From contig NC_065410.1 of NCBI RefSeq assembly GCF_024362695.1, positions 1,050,001 to 1,114,000 on the forward strand: 64,000 nucleotides of DNA, in the 5' to 3' direction. The stretch comes from Pectinophora gossypiella (Eukaryota > Arthropoda > Insecta > Lepidoptera > Gelechiidae). This document shows, one piece after another, positions 21,471-30,660 of the stretch (position 1 is the stretch's first letter; each line of letters starts with the position of its first letter). The notes beneath the pieces are model-generated. The model had not been told where the DNA came from. It saw only the letters and a list, made by a program, of their open reading frames with translations, and made no database searches. Made by a program: the position numbers and the translations under genes.

Positions 21471-21765
21471 GCAGGTTCGAATCCAACACAGGTCTAAACC
21501 AATGTTCGTCGAATTTGCTTTCGAATTCATGTTTGGATCATAAATGATTATCACGTGCTCAGCGGAGAAGGAAAACATCGTGAGGAAACCCACATTCCCG
21601 AAAAATGCATTTTCGGAGGTATGTGACCTAATCTGTATTGGGCTGGGTTTCTCTTCGATGGTTGGAAGGTCAGACAGGCAGTGGCTTCTGTAAAACACCG
21701 GACCTGTCAAATCTTCAGGTTAGGTAAGCGTACCCTGTGAAAATGGGATATTGCTAGGGGGATGA
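21471..21765 (+). repeat. SINE-4 with B box
   Basis: Starts at a Pol III B box (gcaggttcgaatccaacac) and continues with attcatgtttggatcataaa, cggaggtatgtgacctaatc and ggacctgtcaaatcttcagg, ending ggggatgattg. The A-box end is lost. Copies at 18725-18998 and 46935-47168 lack the B box as well. Confidence 0.7.
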
Positions 21766-21834
21766 TTGTGACAGAATACCAATCCGCCGACGTTATCGAC
21801 GATTTGCCATATCGCTATCGGCCCACAAGGGTTA

Positions 21835-21932
21835 ATTGTTTTAAATATAATCCCTTCGCGGAGGTTCGCGCCTAACTCCAAGTAGTTAATGCCATCTCCG
21901 GCAAATCTACAATAAGTTACGTCAAAAAAAAA
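21835..21932 (+). mobile_element. LINE-A 3' end with poly(A)
   Basis: Contains cggaggttcgcgcctaactc and tagttaatgccatctccggc, and ends ttacgtc followed by a nine-A run (21924-21932). It has an internal deletion relative to 25435-25819. Confidence 0.65.
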
Positions 21933-22426
21933 TCTGTTGATTGTCATTATCATTTGTAACTTGACACAGTAAATAATTATATAAGCTTAGTGGCAGCTTT
22001 TAAAAGAAACGCCGTTTGAATCATCTGATAAAGATGTAAAGGCCTGAGATGATGATGAAGTTTAGTAAGCTTGTGAGATCGAATTCCGTCCGAATCTAAA
22101 TTTTTCGTTTAAATTTTCTCGTTATTCGAATATCCAATAGTATCTGAACCCCACTCTATACTCCGCACTAGCAGTTTGTTATCGATTTATTCCGTAAGAT
22201 AAAACGCAACTTTTTTACGGTAATGATCGGAAAACGGATGGCAATAACATCGGGAGGATAACTGTGACAGATTGTGATAAGATACTGAGATGAGCGAGCG
22301 ACAGGGATAGCAATCCATCGTCTATAATGTAAGCCTATAATACGAACGATCACGTACAGTGAGAATTAGAGGTAATCCCATCCAAAAAAAAAACATTTCG
22401 ACCAAAACCTCCCACAAAGGCGACTT

Positions 22427-22895
22427 CTTCTTCTTCTATCGTGTGGGTTGTGAGGTGGAGTACCAACCTCATCAACCCTGGTGTCAGGGTTACTATTCAC
22501 TCGTGGACGTGGACTACGACGACCTCCGTGGCCCAGTGGTTGAGCGTTGGGCTCACGATCCGGAGGTCCCGGGTTCGATTCCCGGTGGGGACATATCACA
22601 AAAATTACTTTGTGGTTCCTAGTTTGGTTAGGACATTACTGGCTGATCACCAGATTGTCCGAAAATAAGATGATCCGTGCTTCGGAAGGCACGTTAAGCC
22701 GTTGGTCCCGGTTACTACTTACTGATGTAAGTAAGTAGTCGTTACATGAGCTATGTCAGGGGCCTTTGGCGGCTCAATAGTAACCCTGACACCAGGGTTG
22801 ATGAGGTTGGTACTCTACCTCACAACCCACACGATAGACGAAAAAGGGTTACTATTGAGCCGCTAAAGGCCCCTGACATGGCTCATGTAACTGTA
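22427..22895 (-). repeat. SINE-1 minus copy, split by another SINE-1
   Basis: The two pieces are 22427-22497 (cttctatcgtgtgggttgtg through agggttactatt) and 22845-22895 (agggttactatt through gacatggctcatgtaac). They are one older SINE-1 interrupted by the plus-strand copy. The repeated 12-mer agggttactatt is the target duplication. Confidence 0.8.
22498..22844 (+). repeat. SINE-1, full-length nested insertion
   Basis: A well-preserved copy inserted in a minus-strand SINE-1 with a 12-bp duplication (22486-22497 and 22845-22856). The A-box region tggcccagtggttgagcgtt and B box gggttcgattcccgg are intact. The central block is at about 22676-22711 and the tail is cacacgatagacgaaaa. Some 20 extra bases (cactcgtggacgtggactac) precede the usual start, so the transcript may have begun upstream of the tRNA-like head. 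Confidence 0.88.
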
Positions 22896-22949
22896 AAGGC
22901 GACTTAAAAAGGTTATTTCAATCTTACTTCAAATCCCTAAGTGCTTCAT

Positions 22950-23435
22950 GAATTGTATCGTGTATTATGTTCAAGATAAATTATCAAATTCTGATTACTA
23001 AATAAAGACAGATCGAAAACTGACAAAAAGCATTGACTTTTTTCTATATAACTTATTTATTAAAAAGGGAAGCTACAAGGAAAGAGAGGAAGGGGAAGAC
23101 CAAGAAGAGCTTACATGGAACAAATTCAAGAGAAAGCGAACGTCGTGGCTTATAACGAAGTGAAGGAATTAGTCTTTAATAGACAAGAATAGAGAATGCT
23201 ACATCGATGCGTGGGCCTTAAATTACTGACGATGAACTTTTTTATATGAATTTTAATCAAAAAAGTCAATAATATTTCAATTTCAATAATAATTTTATAT
23301 AATAATAAGTCCGACATTTTATCACGTTTTTCTTTGACGTCACAGGTTGCTTTTTCATACAAATTCCATAGTAATTTCGTGTTTTGACGTTTAGTAAAAA
23401 GTAATTGATTTGACTAATTGAAAACTAGCCTATTT
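22950..23435 (+). repeat. Repeat R1, copy 2, interrupted
   Basis: R1 landmarks at the left (ctgattactaaataaagaca) and right (gacattttatcacgtttttc, cgtgttttgacgtttagtaa) are separated by a LINE-C fragment at about 23065-23240. Without it, the copy matches 61000-61252. Confidence 0.6.
23068..23240 (+). mobile_element. LINE-C C-terminal fragment
   Basis: The frame 23079-23192 reads GKRGRGRPRRAYMEQIQEKA, then EVKELVFNRQE and a stop. This is the basic GRGRPRR motif typical of the ORF end of several arthropod LINE families. A short 3' UTR (gagaatgctacatcgatg) follows. A related minus-strand tail is at 40118-40303. It lies inside repeat R1. A target duplication is not clear. Confidence 0.65.
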
Positions 23436-23724
23436 TAAAATGAAAATTCTCATTGCAATGTTCGCGGCAGCGGGGACGTACCCTTGAGTGCTTCTGTGCG
23501 TGTTTATAGCGTGCTTACACAAGTTATCACCTCGCTGATTCTATCGCGTACGGTCTCTCTATCTCGCTCCAGTAAATCACGGTTCTAAGTAAAAGAAAAG
23601 GATAAAAGCGTAGAAAAGTGTTATGGATGATAAAAATGCACAGAATTACATTTTAACAATCTGTAGTTATAAATCTATTGAGTTTGGCAATACCACAGGT
23701 CGTCTATGTAATGTATTAGTCTTA

Positions 23725-23916
23725 CCGATGAACGGCCTCCATAGTCGAGTGATTGAGCTTTGGGCTCACGATCCTCTAGATTCAAATTCAAATTCAAAAA
23801 TATCTTTACCTACCGAATAAAGATATTTTATAATTTGAACAGAAGCTGTATAATGGAGTTGAATTAGATGATACCTTTGGTGTTATTGCACCTCACAGCC
23901 CACACGATAAGAAGAA
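23725..23916 (+). repeat. SINE-1 head and tail remnants
   Basis: The head (acggcctccatagtcgagtg, ctcacgatcct) at 23725-23776 and the tail (acctcacagcccacacgata) at 23888-23914 are separated by unrelated AT-rich sequence. This is a broken copy. Confidence 0.5.
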
Positions 23917-24397
23917 AACCGATGTCAGAAGAAGTTATAAACTCACAAACATTATTTTATTTACTTTTTTTACCTCAGATGAATATATTTGCACTGACAA
24001 TCCTGAAATTACATTCATCACATAGCCCGCTTTTTCCAGCTTAAAACACACATAATAATTTAATCCTCGCTGTGCCCCATATCTCTGTACGTCAGGGGTG
24101 TATAATGTGATACTTTAGTTAAACAATTACTCCAACCTCGTAAGGGTACTGGGTACAAATGACAAATGACAGGCCCAGCCGATGTCGAATCAAGTGTCGA
24201 CTACAGGCTCGCCCGGCCTTTGTTCTTACTGAATAATGACTGCAACTTTACCTAACTACTTCCCTTTGTTTTGATGTTTTGTTTCTAATACGGTGATTTT
24301 CGTGTCTGCGATTGATGTTTATTGTTGTGATGCTTTGAGAGGAATGTTGGCATGAATGGAACGGAAATGCACTCATATGTCAGAAGGGGAGGGAAAC

Positions 24398-24538
24398 ATC
24401 TTCTTCTATCGTGTGGGTTGTGAGGTAGATTACCAACCCCATCAATCCTGGTGTCAGGGTTACTATTGAACCACCAAAGGCGCCTGACATGGCTCATGTG
24501 ACGACTACTAACTTGCATCAGTAATTAGCAACCGGGAT
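24398..24538 (-). repeat. SINE-1 3' fragment, minus strand
   Basis: Tail cttcttctatcgtgtgggtt, then ggtgtcagggttactattga and tgacatggctcatgtgacga. It stops before the central block. Confidence 0.7.
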
Positions 24539-24719
24539 AGAAACCACACGGAAAATAATATAAAAAGAACACTAAAGTTAAAACATATTAGAAAAAAAAA
24601 CATAAATTAAAAATAATAATAACAAATATTTAAATATGCAACTGACGGCCCGATCATCTGCGGTGGGGCAGGGCGTCCTAAATAAAAGGACCTCCTAGTC
24701 CTCCTCCTCTACCTTACCT
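24539..24719 (-). mobile_element. Possible LINE 3' UTR
   Basis: An A-rich stretch containing tagaaaccacacggaaaata resembles the LINE-B tail seen at 60560-60640 (gaaaccacacggaaatcaat). The family link is short. Confidence 0.35.
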
Positions 24720-24749
24720 AGGCTTCTAAGTTAATGCTTTCCGTAGCTT

Positions 24750-24985
24750 AACTGTGTCTACACTGTCTTGCTTCACTTTCTACTTCTGTGCTTGTCAATT
24801 CTACTCTTCCGTGCTTGTGTTATTTATGTACATTATTTGGGAACGTGAAATAAACATGATTGGAGTGTATTTGCTGTGTTCGAATTATTATAACGATCCC
24901 GGTAGGTGCACCCCATAACGGCATCTGCAACTGCTTGTATAATCGCCACGTCACCTCAACAACTGCATACTGGTGGCGCGACAGT
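24750..24985 (+). other. Possible LTR end with primer-binding-like site
   Basis: The phrase gtgaaataaacatgattgga resembles an LTR polyadenylation region. Downstream, ctggtggcgcgacagtcg (about 24970-24987) resembles the TGG-led primer-binding sites of Gypsy-type elements. No partner LTR or internal domain was found, so this is only a suggestion. Confidence 0.25.
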
Positions 24986-25047
24986 CGTTACGCCACCATG
25001 GTGTCTTAGTGAGTTATGGCTCTAAAAGACCCTACATTAGACTGCTT

Positions 25048-25190
25048 TTTTTGACGTGAATTATGGCAGATTAGCCGTAGAGTGCATTAACTACTTGACT
25101 GGACAAATGGGGAGCGCTGAAGGCTCTCACCGGATACAACGTTTAAGACAACAGGCCTGAGGGTGCCCAGTTGGGCGCGAACCAAATTAG
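25048..25190 (-). mobile_element. LINE-A 3' end, minus strand
   Basis: The T-run and gacgtgaattatggcagatt at the left are followed by ggagcgctgaaggctctcac and tgagggtgcccagttgggcg. It is truncated after about 140 bp. Confidence 0.65.
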
Positions 25191-25434
25191 ACTGCAAACA
25201 TAAGCGTTACGTTGGTAAGTCAGACATTTTTTTTTCTTAGCGCAGTGCATATTTATGTTGATAATTTAATTTCCTAAATAAACACTTATATTTTGAAGCA
25301 GATGTAAAACGAATGCTAAGAAAAAAAACACCTACCTATTAGTTTATTCACCCTTTAGTTTATCCATCCTGTTTAAAAAAATATGATTTATGTAACAATG
25401 CATCTTCTTTATATTGGAAACATTATTTGCAGAT

Positions 25435-25819
25435 ACTTTTTACCACAATCTGCACCGAAAAACTGGCGTCCGAAGGACGTAATATACGATCCCGACGACC
25501 CGATTACTCTAGCCATAGAGGCAGCCAATCAGCTCGCGACACCAAACACTTCAGGGCCCCGATACCGACCCCGCCGGCGTGGTCGACGATTTCCCTCATT
25601 CAGCGCTTATCGCTATCGACCCACTAGGGTCGATTAATTCTTTCAAATATTTTTCCTCTCAGACGACGCCCTGAGCCGAGGTTCGCGCCCAACTGGGCAC
25701 CCTCAGGCCTGTTGTCTTAAACGTTGTACCGGGTGAGAGCCTTCAGCGCTCCCCATTTGTCCGGCCAAGTAGTTAATGCCATCTGCGGCAAATCTACAAT
25801 AAGTCACGTCAAAAAAAAA
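25435..25819 (+). mobile_element. LINE-A 3' end, longest copy
   Basis: The frame up to the stop at 25635-25637 includes RPKDVIYDPDDPITLAIEAA, NQLATPNTSGPRYRPRRRG and a final YRPTRVD. A 3' UTR of about 180 bp follows, ending in a nine-A run (25811-25819). A DDPITLA-type remnant is also seen in the copy at 139-441, which supports it being real coding sequence. I do not recognise the domain. It would be the C-terminal end of a LINE ORF. Confidence 0.65.
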
Positions 25820-26452
25820 TGCACCGAAAAAAGTATTACAAACATAAATCGTAGCTGTTGTAAAACACGTTAAAAACTGTCATCTTCCAAAAAAATTAAG
25901 GTTAGAATTTATCACGAAAAGTCGTGAACAGTCTCGAACCCAACCAGGGCATGAATTAAGTAGAAAGTTTTAAATTAGTTTAGACAGGCCAGGCCAGAAT
26001 CGTTCAAGTCTCGACCATCGACGCTTATACTGCTATTTGGACTTTGATTAGTTGGGGGGGGGGGGTTATTTCGGAAGTGGGGTAATGGACTTTCGATTAG
26101 CAACAAGCGTACGATTGATTGTTTGCGTAATGGGTTCAAGTGTTCAATTTATTAACTATAAATAAAGATGAATATTATACTTCCGCCATTGAGTTATTAG
26201 AAAAAGATTAAATACAAGGGACAAAAACTAACTTATCGTCGCCATAAGGTAAAAAAATCACTATCAAATGTGTGATTTTCCTTCAACAACAGTTTAGGTG
26301 TGTTGTTTAGTTGTAGCTTTTATTACAAAAAGTCACATCAGAATGTGAATTTTCAAGAGAATATGCTTACGTGGTTTTCACTATTAGGCGACGTTGTGTC
26401 ATAATTTTATATTCTACAACAAAACGGACAGTCAAAAGCGAAGGTGGTGTGT
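25820..26452. other. Unassigned AT-rich DNA
   Basis: No gene was seen. A homopolymer of at least 12 G lies at about 26054-26066. Confidence 0.35.
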
Positions 26453-26600
26453 CTGGGGGGTTAAGACCACATCGAATCAATTCATCTAAAAAGCAATATT
26501 GCTATTTGACATTTGCGCATATAAATGCAAGTGCGCAATGCAAACAAATTTCAAATAGCAATATTGCTTTTTTAAATACTTACTGTGGTCTTTTTAACCC
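26453..26600. mobile_element. MITE-1, diverged copy
   Basis: The left end ctggggggttaagaccacat and the interior gcaatattgctatttgacat match 21217-21378. The right end is decayed (tttttaacccg). Confidence 0.65.
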
Positions 26601-26627
26601 GAAAATCGTAGTGAGTGTAATTATTTT

Positions 26628-26885
26628 TTTTATGACGTGACTTATTGTAAATTTGCCGCAGATGGCATTAACTACTTGGCCGGACAAATGGGGATCGCTG
26701 AAGGCTCACCTGGTACAACGTTTAAGACAACAAGCCTGAGCCCAGTTGGGCGCGAACCTCGGCTCGGCTGAGAGGAAAATATGAAAGAATTAATCGAGTC
26801 TAGCGGATCGATAGCGATAACCGCTGATTGAGGGAAGACGTCGATCACGCCAGCGGGGTCGGTATCGGGGTTAGTAATTCCATGT
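26628..26885 (-). mobile_element. LINE-A 3' end, minus strand
   Basis: A T-run and tgacgtgacttattgtaaat are followed by tggcattaactacttggccg and, at the right, cgctgattgagggaaga and ggggtcggtatcgggg. Small deletions distinguish it from 25435-25819. It begins 28 bp after MITE-1. Confidence 0.65.
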
Positions 26886-26936
26886 GCCTACCCCTAAATA
26901 TGCGTGATCTTATGAAAGTATAACAGACACGTTGGT

Positions 26937-27218
26937 CAGAGAACAAATTTAAAGCTCACGTGAAGCTTACTTTATGTAAAAAAGCCTATTATACGTATAA
27001 GATTAATGATTACCTAAATGATAAAAATGTCTGGTATTGAATGTGTTCCTCTATTAAATAACTTGTAATGTACCCTCATTGATTTAAAAGATGTGTTGCT
27101 GTTGCAGTTTCTTGTCATTTCTTTTCCTCAGCCATAACACCTTGCGAAATGACGTAAATTCAAACAAGTTTATCCATGATAAATTATTACGTTGAATAAA
27201 TGATTCTGATTCTGATTC
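26937..27218 (+). repeat. Repeat R2, longest copy
   Basis: Runs from gagaacaaatttaaagctca to gttgaataaatgattctgat with a tgattctgattc tail. It contains the gatgtgttgctgttgcagtt and ccttgcgaaatgacgtaaat landmarks. Best reference copy for the family in this window. Confidence 0.7.
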
Positions 27219-28169
27219 ACGTTTTGTTCATGTATCTGACTGTAGCTATCGCAATGTTATCCGACTATTTTTGAACTAGTTTTACCTAAAATACAATCAG
27301 TATTAATGAGTTTCGGAATATACCTCCAGCTTTTCCCCCTGTACAGCTTGTCGCTAATTCTCGTCTGCATTCCCGAGTCTTTCAGGCGAAGTTAAATTAT
27401 CTTTCCGATTGCGATAGAAGCTGGAAATCGCATGTAAATCACGCTGCGGAATTAAAGAGCGTTTGGATAAGGTAATAACGGGAAAAATCGTTAGAAAATT
27501 TAGTTATGTAAATTGACAGCTATGATTAGTTCTTCACCCTTATGTACGGGTTGTGAAGATAACTTTTGAGTCGGCAGTGGCTCATGTAGGTAAGTCATAT
27601 AATGATTACATACTCATTTTACGTGTAGTGTTTCCCGAAAATCGGCTAATATCCATTAATAATCGATTATTTTCTATGGACCCAAATTAGTAAGTAACAT
27701 AATTATTATGCCTAATAGAATGTGACGTATCATTCGGTCACCGTCTAAAAAACCTTTTGTTGGATATGGAGCTATATTCTGTCGACGATTTTATGAAAAA
27801 TTGACATTGTATTTTATTGTAATTACTAAAATGTCATTTTATTTTATACATAATTATTTTATTACACATATTAGCCATGACATTGTATTGATTAATTTAT
27901 CTTGTGACATATTATTATAATTTTTTTATCTCTATGTTGACATTCTTTTGTTATAATTTTCGACGATCATAATTATATTATTTAGGTATGTTGTTACCGT
28001 TTTATATTGTATCTGAATGTGTTGTACAATTAAATGTGAAATAAATGAATATAATCTATCGATTAATCGGTAGTATCGATATTTAGATTATTTAGGGGGC
28101 TCCATAATCGATTGATTGATAACTGATTTTTCGCCAACTATTCTTACGTGAGTAAATAGAAGCCGGGAC
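27219..28169. other. Unassigned noncoding DNA with LINE-like tail
   Basis: The part 27830-28060 is AT-rich and ends gtgaaataaatgaat, suggesting an old LINE 3' UTR. Several cgattaatcg or tatcgata motifs lie at 27650-28110, but nothing links them to a gene. Confidence 0.35.
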
Positions 28170-28348
28170 TTACTGCTTAACGTCCGTCCGAAGTACGGGT
28201 CATCGTTCGGACAATCAGGTGATCAGCATGCAATATCTTAACTAAACTAGGGATCACAAAGTGACTTTTGTGATGTCCTTATCAGGTTTAAAACCCGGGA
28301 CCTCCGGACCGCGAGCCCAACGCTCAACCACTGAACCACCGGGGGTGG
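28170..28348 (-). repeat. SINE-1 5' half, minus strand
   Basis: Contains the central block in decayed form, ggacaatcaggtgatcagca, and the head on the minus strand (gggacctccggaccgcgagc, caacgctcaaccactga). Confidence 0.7.
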
Positions 28349-28431
28349 TTATTTATTACCGTTGTTAGTGACATAGAGCTTATGGACATGAGTTGTATCC
28401 TATCTGTATTAATTTACGTTGACTTCATTAT

Positions 28432-28955
28432 AACGACATCCGTGGTACAGTGGTTGAGCGTTGGACTCACGATCCGGAGGTCCCGGGTTCGATTCCCGGT
28501 GGGGACATACCACAAAAATTACTTTGTGGTCCCTAATTTGGTCAGGACATTACAGGCTGATCACCAAATTGTCCGAAAGTAAGTAGTACTTTAGTTTTAC
28601 TTTTAGGTATTTATTTTTTGTTGCACCATCCCGCATCCAAGTTTGTAAATGTTTATTTCCTTTTGGTGGTTGCCTGGAAGAAATTGCTCTAGAGCAATAA
28701 GGCCGCCCAAATTGTACTGTATTCATGTGTTATGTCTGATTGTATAAATGTAGTTCTGTGCAATAAAGTATATTTGATTTGATTTGAAAGTAAGATGATC
28801 CGTGCTTCGAAAGGCACGTTAAGCCGTTGGTCCCGGTTAGTACTTACTGATGTAAGTAAGTAGTCGTTACATGAGCCATGTCGGGGACTTTGGCAGCTGA
28901 ATAACCCTGTCACCAGGGGTTGGTAATCTACCTCACAACCCACACGATAGAAGAA
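28432..28955 (+). repeat. SINE-1 with 11-bp duplication, interrupted
   Basis: Flanked by gacttcattat at 28421-28431 and 28956-28966. The head acatccgtggtacagtggtt, B box gggttcgattcccgg and the first part of the body run to 28583. The copy resumes at 28786 and ends cacacgatagaagaa. A LINE-H tail inserted within it (next entry). Of the SINE-1 copies here it has the clearest outer boundaries. Confidence 0.88.
28584..28785 (+). mobile_element. LINE-H 3' end inserted into SINE-1
   Basis: A 202-bp insertion flanked by gaaagtaag at 28575-28583 and 28786-28794. It contains gttgcctggaagaaattgct, a caataaggccgcccaaattg block and a caataaagtatatttgattt end with a short tttgatt tail. Related tails: 44355-44466, 45335-45472 and 46237-46345 (minus). 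It is probably a heavily 5'-truncated LINE or a SINE using the same tail. Confidence 0.8.
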
Positions 28956-29171
28956 GACTTCATTATGTTACATTACTTCCGTGTTCATTGTCGGGGGCAA
29001 AGTTCAAACAAAGCTCTTGCTTTGGGAGTATTTTAAAATAATCCTTTACAACACTCGTGTTGGCTTCAATCTTATTACATAATGAGTTCCTCGTTGACAC
29101 GCTAATGAAAGCAATATGCATGTTGTTATATTATTGAACAATATCTGCAATGTTATAAACAAACTCTTTGG

Positions 29172-29410
29172 ACAGATTGGCATACGACCACGGCTATCTT
29201 CTAAACAGAAACAGAAATAAATAATTAAATGTTTATTTTTTTACTTATCGATAATAACATACATTTTAGGTAGCAACTTGATTCTATACATAATTTAAAA
29301 AATATATTTAAATAATAAATAATTTTAATTTTTTAACTTATATTTAGAAGAAATTCAGAGAAATATACCTATTTTTTTTGTTTTATACTTTTTAAAGCGT
29401 GATTTTCCGT
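29172..29410. mobile_element. MITE-2 relic, interrupted
   Basis: The left part (attggcatacgaccacggct, atcttctaaac) and right part (gaaattcagagaaatatacc, actttttaaagcgtgatttt) match the complete MITE-2 at 40459-40680 in inverted orientation. About 140 bp of unrelated AT-rich sequence lies between them. Confidence 0.55.
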
Positions 29411-29710
29411 TTGTCGGATTTTAGTTTTGCCACTTAATATACATATTTTTATTTATTTATTTTGGGGTGTTATTTATTAAGAAAATGTGCTTCCCATACG
29501 TGTTTTATGCAAGATTTGGAGATAAAACCTACCCGGAACATGTCTGAGAAATCATGTTATCAATCCAACGGAATTATCGAAAAATAATTATAATAATGTA
29601 AGTCTACTTAAATTTATTGTTTATATTTTTATTGTGTTATTATTTTTTGTCTTTATATTAGTAAGTATAATTGTTCTTGTAATTTCATAAGACTTGTACG
29701 CGTATGTAGG

Positions 29711-29909
29711 TGTTGGCATCCCCAACAAAATTATATTTTTAATATTTAAGTATGGCAATACTTGCCTTCGAATCTCGAAACTAACGTGTACCTATCGTGT
29801 GTTAAACATTTTATAATATAAATTAATAAAAGTGCAGTCAACATTGTCCAGCTGTGTTATTCCCATACCTACCATCAAGCAGAGCATCGACCACATCTAG
29901 ATGCCCACA
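29711..29909 (+). repeat. Left LTR of BEL/Pao element
   Basis: Begins tgttggcatccccaacaaaa and ends ctagatgcccaca. A TATA-like stretch (tataatataaat, about 29811-29822) and an aataaa at 29824-29829 could serve as core promoter and polyadenylation signal, as both must lie in the LTR. It is 198/199 identical to the right LTR. Confidence 0.95.
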
Positions 29910-30660
29910 TTGGTCCTTCGTCCCGGTAATAAGAATCAGCCAGCTGCGAGGAAGATTGCCGCGATCAAGTCGCGATTTACATACGACTTCGGCTTTCTAA
30001 CGACAGTGCAGAGAAGACGAGTACTATTTGGCACACGCAGAAAAATACACAGTGCAGCAAGATATTTCATCATCGTTGAAGAACTACAACATTTACATCG
30101 TTTCATACAATTTCTATCAAGATAATTTCGCATTATTACATTTCGCCGCCATTTTACTTCTTTCGTCATCGTTTTCGTCGTGGTGAAGTTCCCTGCGAGC
30201 GACAGTCACCCGTGTCTACAGGAAATAAGGTCGGATTTTGCAGCATATTTTCAGAATTCACCCTAAACACAATTGAAACGTCCCGCGCTTTACCGGAAAT
30301 TCATCATCGACCGCTCATCGACCGAAGCGCGAAACGTCAACGCGCCATTGGCTGAACACAGAAGCAACGCGATCGCCTATTCGTCGAAGTTGAAGTTCTG
30401 CCAACGCGACGCAATAAGGAGGTATTGGTACACGAAATCGAGTGAAACGCAAGATAGTAGTTCTCAACGCAAGTAACAAGGACAGCATATATTCCTACTA
30501 ATTTTAAGAGGTTGTTTAATTTAGTCGTGTACGTTTGACGTTACTCAGTAGTTTTTTAGTAGCGTAAACGCAATTTTTATACACGCCATTTTGATGTAAT
30601 TCCGTGTTACAACAGAATATTTAGAATTTTTTGAGTGTATACGTTGTTATCATTGTGAAA
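29910..30660 (+). other. BEL/Pao 5' leader
   Basis: This 750-bp leader lies between the LTR and the Gag-Pol start. An upstream frame starts at an ATG in the last nine bases of the LTR (29901) and runs to 30125, 74 codons of no recognised family. A TTG-started frame at 30273-30476 is not credible. The leader may contain packaging signals, but none can be identified by eye. Confidence 0.5.
29911..29928 (+). other. Primer-binding-type site
   Basis: One base after the LTR, tggtccttcgtcccgg starts with the TGG expected of a site complementary to a tRNA 3' CCA. I did not determine which tRNA fits. Confidence 0.65.

Noticed and set aside
26050..26068. G-run as a telomeric or G-quadruplex element
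   Set aside because: A single homopolymer without repeated GGG blocks separated by loops; likely a simple microsatellite.
28020..28110. DREF-type promoter from tatcgata motifs
   Set aside because: The motifs occur in AT-rich sequence with many similar cgattaatcg strings and no adjacent gene or start site.
30631..30660. Gag-Pol start at 30631
   Set aside because: The codon there is TTG. The first ATG in frame is at 30661, with no sign that the upstream ten residues are conserved.
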